DNA of 64,000 nt from Halobacteriovoraceae bacterium (GTDB lineage Bacteria; Bdellovibrionota; Bacteriovoracia; Bacteriovoracales; Bacteriovoracaceae). Of this stretch, positions 61,612 through 64,000 are shown one piece after another. The stretch is from the NCBI GenBank assembly GCA_002707495.1, contig PAMZ01000013.1, positions 62,001-126,000 of the forward strand, written 5' to 3'. A program made the translations under genes and the position numbers. The notes under the pieces were generated by a model. That model did no database searches and was not told the DNA's origin. It worked only from the letters and a program-made list of their open reading frames with translations. Numbering within the stretch: position 1 is the stretch's first letter; every line of letters begins with the position of its first letter.

Positions 61612-62360
61612 GTTTCATTAAAGATAGTCTGCCCATTACACTTGAGAATAAAGTCAAAGATCCAACTGTTAAAACAGTCGCTTTAGGTATCATGGCAGGA
61701 ATATATATTTCGATTGGTGCTACTTTATATAGTGTACTGACAAGTCTGCCCGGTAATGAAGCCTTACTTCGATTTTTAGGCGCTCTCCTTTTTACAATAG
61801 GACTTATGTTAGTAATCTTCAAAAAAGCACAGCTTTTTACAGGAAATAATCTCATGTTTTTGAACTGGCTCAATCGGCAAACAAGCCCCAAGCAAATCGC
61901 AAGAAATTGGCTTTTGGTTTATCTAGGTAATTTCTTAGGGGCCATACTTACCGCTGCTTTATTAGCGCTTATATTCTCGAAGATAGAACCAATCAGAGCA
62001 AACCTTGAGTCGATTGCCCTTAAAAAAACAAATTACACCTTTTACGTCGCTCTCTATAAAGCGGTATTTTGTAATATGCTTGTCTGCCTGGCAGTAGTTC
62101 TTGGTATTTCTTTTCAAGATCTTAAGAGAAAGCTAATAGGAATTATCGCGCCCATTACATTGTTTGTTTTTTTGGGTTTTGAGCATAGTATCGCTAATAT
62201 GTTTTTTATTCCGGCGGGTCTTATTGTAGGAGAAGTTGAAAGTGCTGTTGCCTTTAGCTCATTTGTAAAAAATATCATACCCGTCACTCTTGGAAATATT
62301 ATTGGTGGCTTCATTATCTCGCTTTCTTACATTTTTATAGTGCCAAAAAGCACTCGTTGA
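61608..62360 (+). CDS. Formate/nitrite transporter (FNT) family channel
   Basis: A 250-residue FNT-family protein with six helices. The family regions are present: GIMAGIYISIGATLYS, FTIGLMLVIFKKAQLFTGNN, KAVFCNMLVCLAVVLG and FLGFEHSIANMFFIPAG. FNT channels move formate, nitrite, hydrosulfide or other small anions. The overlap with the YeiH-type gene by four bases couples the two. With its sulfur context, a hydrosulfide or sulfite role is as likely as formate or nitrite; sequence alone does not decide. Confidence 0.85.
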   Translation: MSFIKDSLPITLENKVKDPTVKTVALGIMAGIYISIGATLYSVLTSLPGNEALLRFLGALLFTIGLMLVIFKKAQLFTGNNLMFLNWLNRQTSPKQIARNWLLVYLGNFLGAILTAALLALIFSKIEPIRANLESIALKKTNYTFYVALYKAVFCNMLVCLAVVLGISFQDLKRKLIGIIAPITLFVFLGFEHSIANMFFIPAGLIVGEVESAVAFSSFVKNIIPVTLGNIIGGFIISLSYIFIVPKSTR

Positions 62361-62386
62361 CTTGCACATTCGCTTTATTCTATTTT
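62357..62386 (+). promoter_or_regulatory. Possible promoter of the secreted repeat protein
   Basis: TTGACT (62357-62362) and TATTTT (62381-62386) with 18 bases between form a plausible sigma-70-type promoter, about 22 bases before the ATG at 62409. It overlaps the last codons of the FNT gene. Evidence is the motif only. Confidence 0.3.
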
Positions 62387-62408
62387 GCTTTTAGCAAAGG
62401 GGAATAAC

Positions 62409-63059
62409 ATGAAATATTTGGTAATTTTTATGCTCTCTATGGGTGCTTTCGCTCAAGAGGCTGAAGTTTTAAACTTAGTCGATGAGATCAAAGATGAAAT
62501 CAGATTCGAAAATCACGATCGTAGAACACTTATCCAGGTGAGAAGAAACCTTGAGCAAGCGCTAAATACACTTAGAGGAGGAAGTCCTATCCCAAGACCA
62601 GGTAGAGGATCGCTTACCTGTATCGATAGAGATAGAGATGGAAGAGATCCTTATGTTTTAGGATTTCTCAACCAAAGAACTCTAGGTACAAATCGAATCG
62701 AGGGAACAAATGTAGGTTCACTCAATCAATGCCAATCTATTGTTAATAATTCAATCGATCTTGATCGAGTAACTATACTTACATGTATATCGAAAGATAA
62801 TGACGGTAGAGATCCCTGGTCACCGGCCATCATTAAGAATGGTGTACTAATTAAAAGACTTCCATCTCTAGGTAGCCTTAGCGACTGTATAAATGCCATC
62901 GACCTGAGTATATCTAATCGCTTTGCGGTAAGCCTTTGCGTGAGCAGAGATAACGATGGACGCTCACCTTTTATGAGAATAGGCTACGAGCTATCTACTG
63001 GAAACGTAAGCAATGGAGCCACTTATTCAAGTTTAGAGCAATGCTCGGCTTCGAAATAA
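62409..63059 (+). CDS. Secreted protein with three Cys-bounded DxDGR repeats
   Basis: No known family. Start at ATG 62409 (AGGGG upstream) gives a signal peptide MKYLVIFMLSMGAFA. After a helical, charged segment (residues 18-60), residues 71-212 form three repeats of about 53 residues. Each starts with C-(I/V)-x-(R/K)-D-x-D-G-R-(D/S)-P and ends with S-L-x-x-C. The Cys pairs are 71/108, 126/160 and 177/212. The acidic DxDG core resembles calcium-binding loops, so calcium-dependent folding is possible. Such repeats are absent from its neighbours. A strong terminator follows at 63085. Confidence 0.6.
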   Translation: MKYLVIFMLSMGAFAQEAEVLNLVDEIKDEIRFENHDRRTLIQVRRNLEQALNTLRGGSPIPRPGRGSLTCIDRDRDGRDPYVLGFLNQRTLGTNRIEGTNVGSLNQCQSIVNNSIDLDRVTILTCISKDNDGRDPWSPAIIKNGVLIKRLPSLGSLSDCINAIDLSISNRFAVSLCVSRDNDGRSPFMRIGYELSTGNVSNGATYSSLEQCSASK

Positions 63060-63084
63060 GTCACTAATTAAAATGTTTTGAAAG

Positions 63085-63112
63085 AAAAGCCACGAGAACT
63101 CGTGGCTTTTTT
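63085..63112. terminator. Rho-independent, probably bidirectional terminator
   Basis: AAAAGCCACGAG (63085-63096), AA loop, CTCGTGGCTTTT (63099-63110), followed by TT. A 12-base perfect stem flanked by A and T runs on both sides, between convergent genes, ends both the secreted repeat gene and the cold-shock gene. Confidence 0.9.
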
Positions 63113-63122
63113 ATGATCTTAA

Positions 63123-63320
63123 CTAAGAAACTACTTTAACGCTTACAGCACAAGGACCTTTACGCCCTTCACCTAATTCGTACTCTACTTTGTCATTTTC
63201 TTTTAGTGTCCCTTGCTCAATACCTGTTACGTGAACAAAAAGATCATTTCCACCTTCATCTGGAGTGATGAATCCAAAGCCCTTTTCATCATTGAAGAAC
63301 TTTACTTTTCCTGTTGCCAT
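63123..63320 (-). CDS. Cold-shock domain protein
   Basis: A 65-residue CspA-type RNA chaperone. RNP1 is KGFGFITP and RNP2 LFVHVTG, with the standard [10 protein letters not shown] beginning. It melts RNA secondary structure in cold or in growth transitions. AAAGGA precedes the ATG. Its first 32 bases are also the end of the DEAD-box helicase gene in another frame, so the two are expressed as one operon, a sensible RNA-remodelling pair. A terminator follows at 63085. Confidence 0.93.
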   Translation of the reverse strand: MATGKVKFFNDEKGFGFITPDEGGNDLFVHVTGIEQGTLKENDKVEYELGEGRKGPCAVSVKVVS

Positions 63321-63999
63321 TTCTTTTTTCCTTTATAAATTTACTTCTTCTCTTTCGAGATGACTTCATTATAGGCGACGTTTTACCAGCCGCCAATGCT
63401 TTCTTTAAATTTCGACTCGTTTCATCTATAGAACGGAATTCGATATTGAAGAGATGGGAGAAAACCAGCTTAAGAACCTGATTTCTCGATAGACCTTCAA
63501 AATAGTCCTCAAAGTCAGTGAAGATCTCATCTACATCAAAATCATCACCTTTTGTAAGAATTGCCTCTTTAAGACCATCCATCTTACTGATTTCACGTAG
63601 CATATTACCTTTTTTAGAGCTTTCCGCAGTTGGAAGCTCTAATCTTTCAAGGCGCATATTGATCATTTTTTCGATGGTCTTCATCCCTCTAGCATCCTGG
63701 GGAGAGACGAAACTTATCGCTTTCCCCATATGACCCGCTCGTCCGGTTCTCCCGATTCTATGCACATAAGATTCGGCTTTTCTGGGGAGACCCATATTAA
63801 TTACGTGAGTCACTAGAGAAATATCTATTCCTCGCGCTGCAACGTCGGTGCAAACTAAAATTTGCACTTTTCGGTTTTTAAAGAGATCCAGGGCCGATTC
63901 ACGTTGAGATTGACTTAAGTCTCCATGAAGACAAGCTACTTTTTTATTCCAAGTAAGAAGTCTTTCAGCAAGTCTCTTTGTCTCGTCTTTTGTTTCACA
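63289..63999 (-). CDS. DEAD-box RNA helicase, C-terminal part (cut by window end)
   Basis: The C-terminal helicase domain and tail of a DEAD-box ATP-dependent RNA helicase; the 5' part lies beyond the window, as the frame is open to the last bases. Visible motifs are [16 protein letters not shown] (motif IV/Ib-like region), [12 protein letters not shown] (motif V) and [12 protein letters not shown] (motif VI). Then follow the RhlE/DeaD-like C-terminal part with [13 protein letters not shown] and a basic tail ([21 protein letters not shown]) that may bind RNA. The last ten codons overlap cspA in another frame. It helps unwind rRNA or mRNA, especially in cold. Confidence 0.9.
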   Translation of the reverse strand, partial: CETKDETKRLAERLLTWNKKVACLHGDLSQSQRESALDLFKNRKVQILVCTDVAARGIDISLVTHVINMGLPRKAESYVHRIGRTGRAGHMGKAISFVSPQDARGMKTIEKMINMRLERLELPTAESSKKGNMLREISKMDGLKEAILTKGDDFDVDEIFTDFEDYFEGLSRNQVLKLVFSHLFNIEFRSIDETSRNLKKALAAGKTSPIMKSSRKRRSKFIKEKRNGNRKSKVLQ

Positions 64000-64000
64000 A

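Noticed and set aside
1-64000. CRISPR array, insertion sequence, prophage or tRNA-linked island
   Set aside because: No regularly spaced repeats, transposase or integrase motifs, or tRNA-like cloverleaf seen; composition looks even throughout.

Overview
The window is an AT-rich, gene-dense stretch of a Gram-negative bacterial chromosome. No tRNA, rRNA, insertion sequence, prophage or CRISPR array was seen. Standard code is used, with TGA as a real stop. No gene-free stretch is longer than 300 bases; the largest gap (26727-27020) holds a terminator-like hairpin, a candidate small ORF and a palindrome in front of a LysR gene. Several features point to the Bdellovibrionota, probably the Bacteriovorax/Halobacteriovorax side: a TIGR02147-type regulator, many short secreted Cys-rich proteins of no known family, a class III-like PHA synthase, an OsmC-YcaO fusion, a PbpC/alpha-2-macroglobulin pair and DUF1554 lipoproteins. 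This assignment is inference from gene content; no marker gene was available.

Layout. 1-7.7 kb: the 3' part of an error-prone DNA polymerase (dnaE2), a TMEM43-GYF membrane protein, a DUF1554 lipoprotein, a methyltransferase and a secreted spondin-domain protein. 7.7-11.1 kb: penicillin-acylase-family protein, a lipoprotein-like methyltransferase and a single-domain response regulator. 11.2-16.4 kb: MazG-like hydrolase with an OsmC-YcaO fusion, then a polyhydroxyalkanoate locus (phasin, PhaC, small PhaE/PhaR-like subunit) divergent from an alpha/beta hydrolase, with three TTTTGTAC boxes between. 16.4-20.6 kb: four-gene operon with a cysteine-sulfinate/glutamate-type decarboxylase, a cysteine-dioxygenase-like cupin, a DedA-ATP-grasp fusion and a lipoprotein hydrolase, plausibly making and using hypotaurine. 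20.7-26.7 kb: secreted proteins, including a five-fold 36-residue repeat protein and two metzincin-like proteins around a TIGR02147 regulator. 27-37.5 kb: LysR regulator, DUF4442 protein, and pbpC with a giant alpha-2-macroglobulin, a periplasmic repair/defence pair. 37.6-45.2 kb: arginase, proBA, M23 peptidase, DUF350-like protein, transglutaminase-like protein and DUF2237.

45.3-52.6 kb is a compact biosynthetic locus: a one-module NRPS (C-A-PCP-TE), and divergent from it a membrane protein, a free carrier protein and a D-2-hydroxyacid-dehydrogenase-like enzyme, then an ANL adenylating enzyme and a DUF2867-like protein. 52.7-58.8 kb is a tightly coupled six-gene operon: SsuD-like flavin monooxygenase, aldo/keto reductase, sodium/solute symporter, GH13 glycosidase, MAPEG and DUF924. 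Its first four genes resemble in logic the sulfo-SMO sulfoquinovose pathway, in which a sulfonate is cut off a sugar oxidatively and the aldehyde is reduced to glucose. A YeiH-family anion exporter overlapping an FNT-family channel gene lies about 2 kb further on and could dispose of released sulfite. The window closes with a DUF302 protein, NADP-type glutamate dehydrogenase, a secreted three-repeat protein, a cold-shock protein and a DEAD-box RNA helicase cut by the window end.

The two most interesting systems are the candidate sulfosugar desulfonation operon and the decarboxylase/CDO/DedA-ATP-grasp operon. Both concern organosulfur metabolism, though nothing in the sequence proves they are connected.
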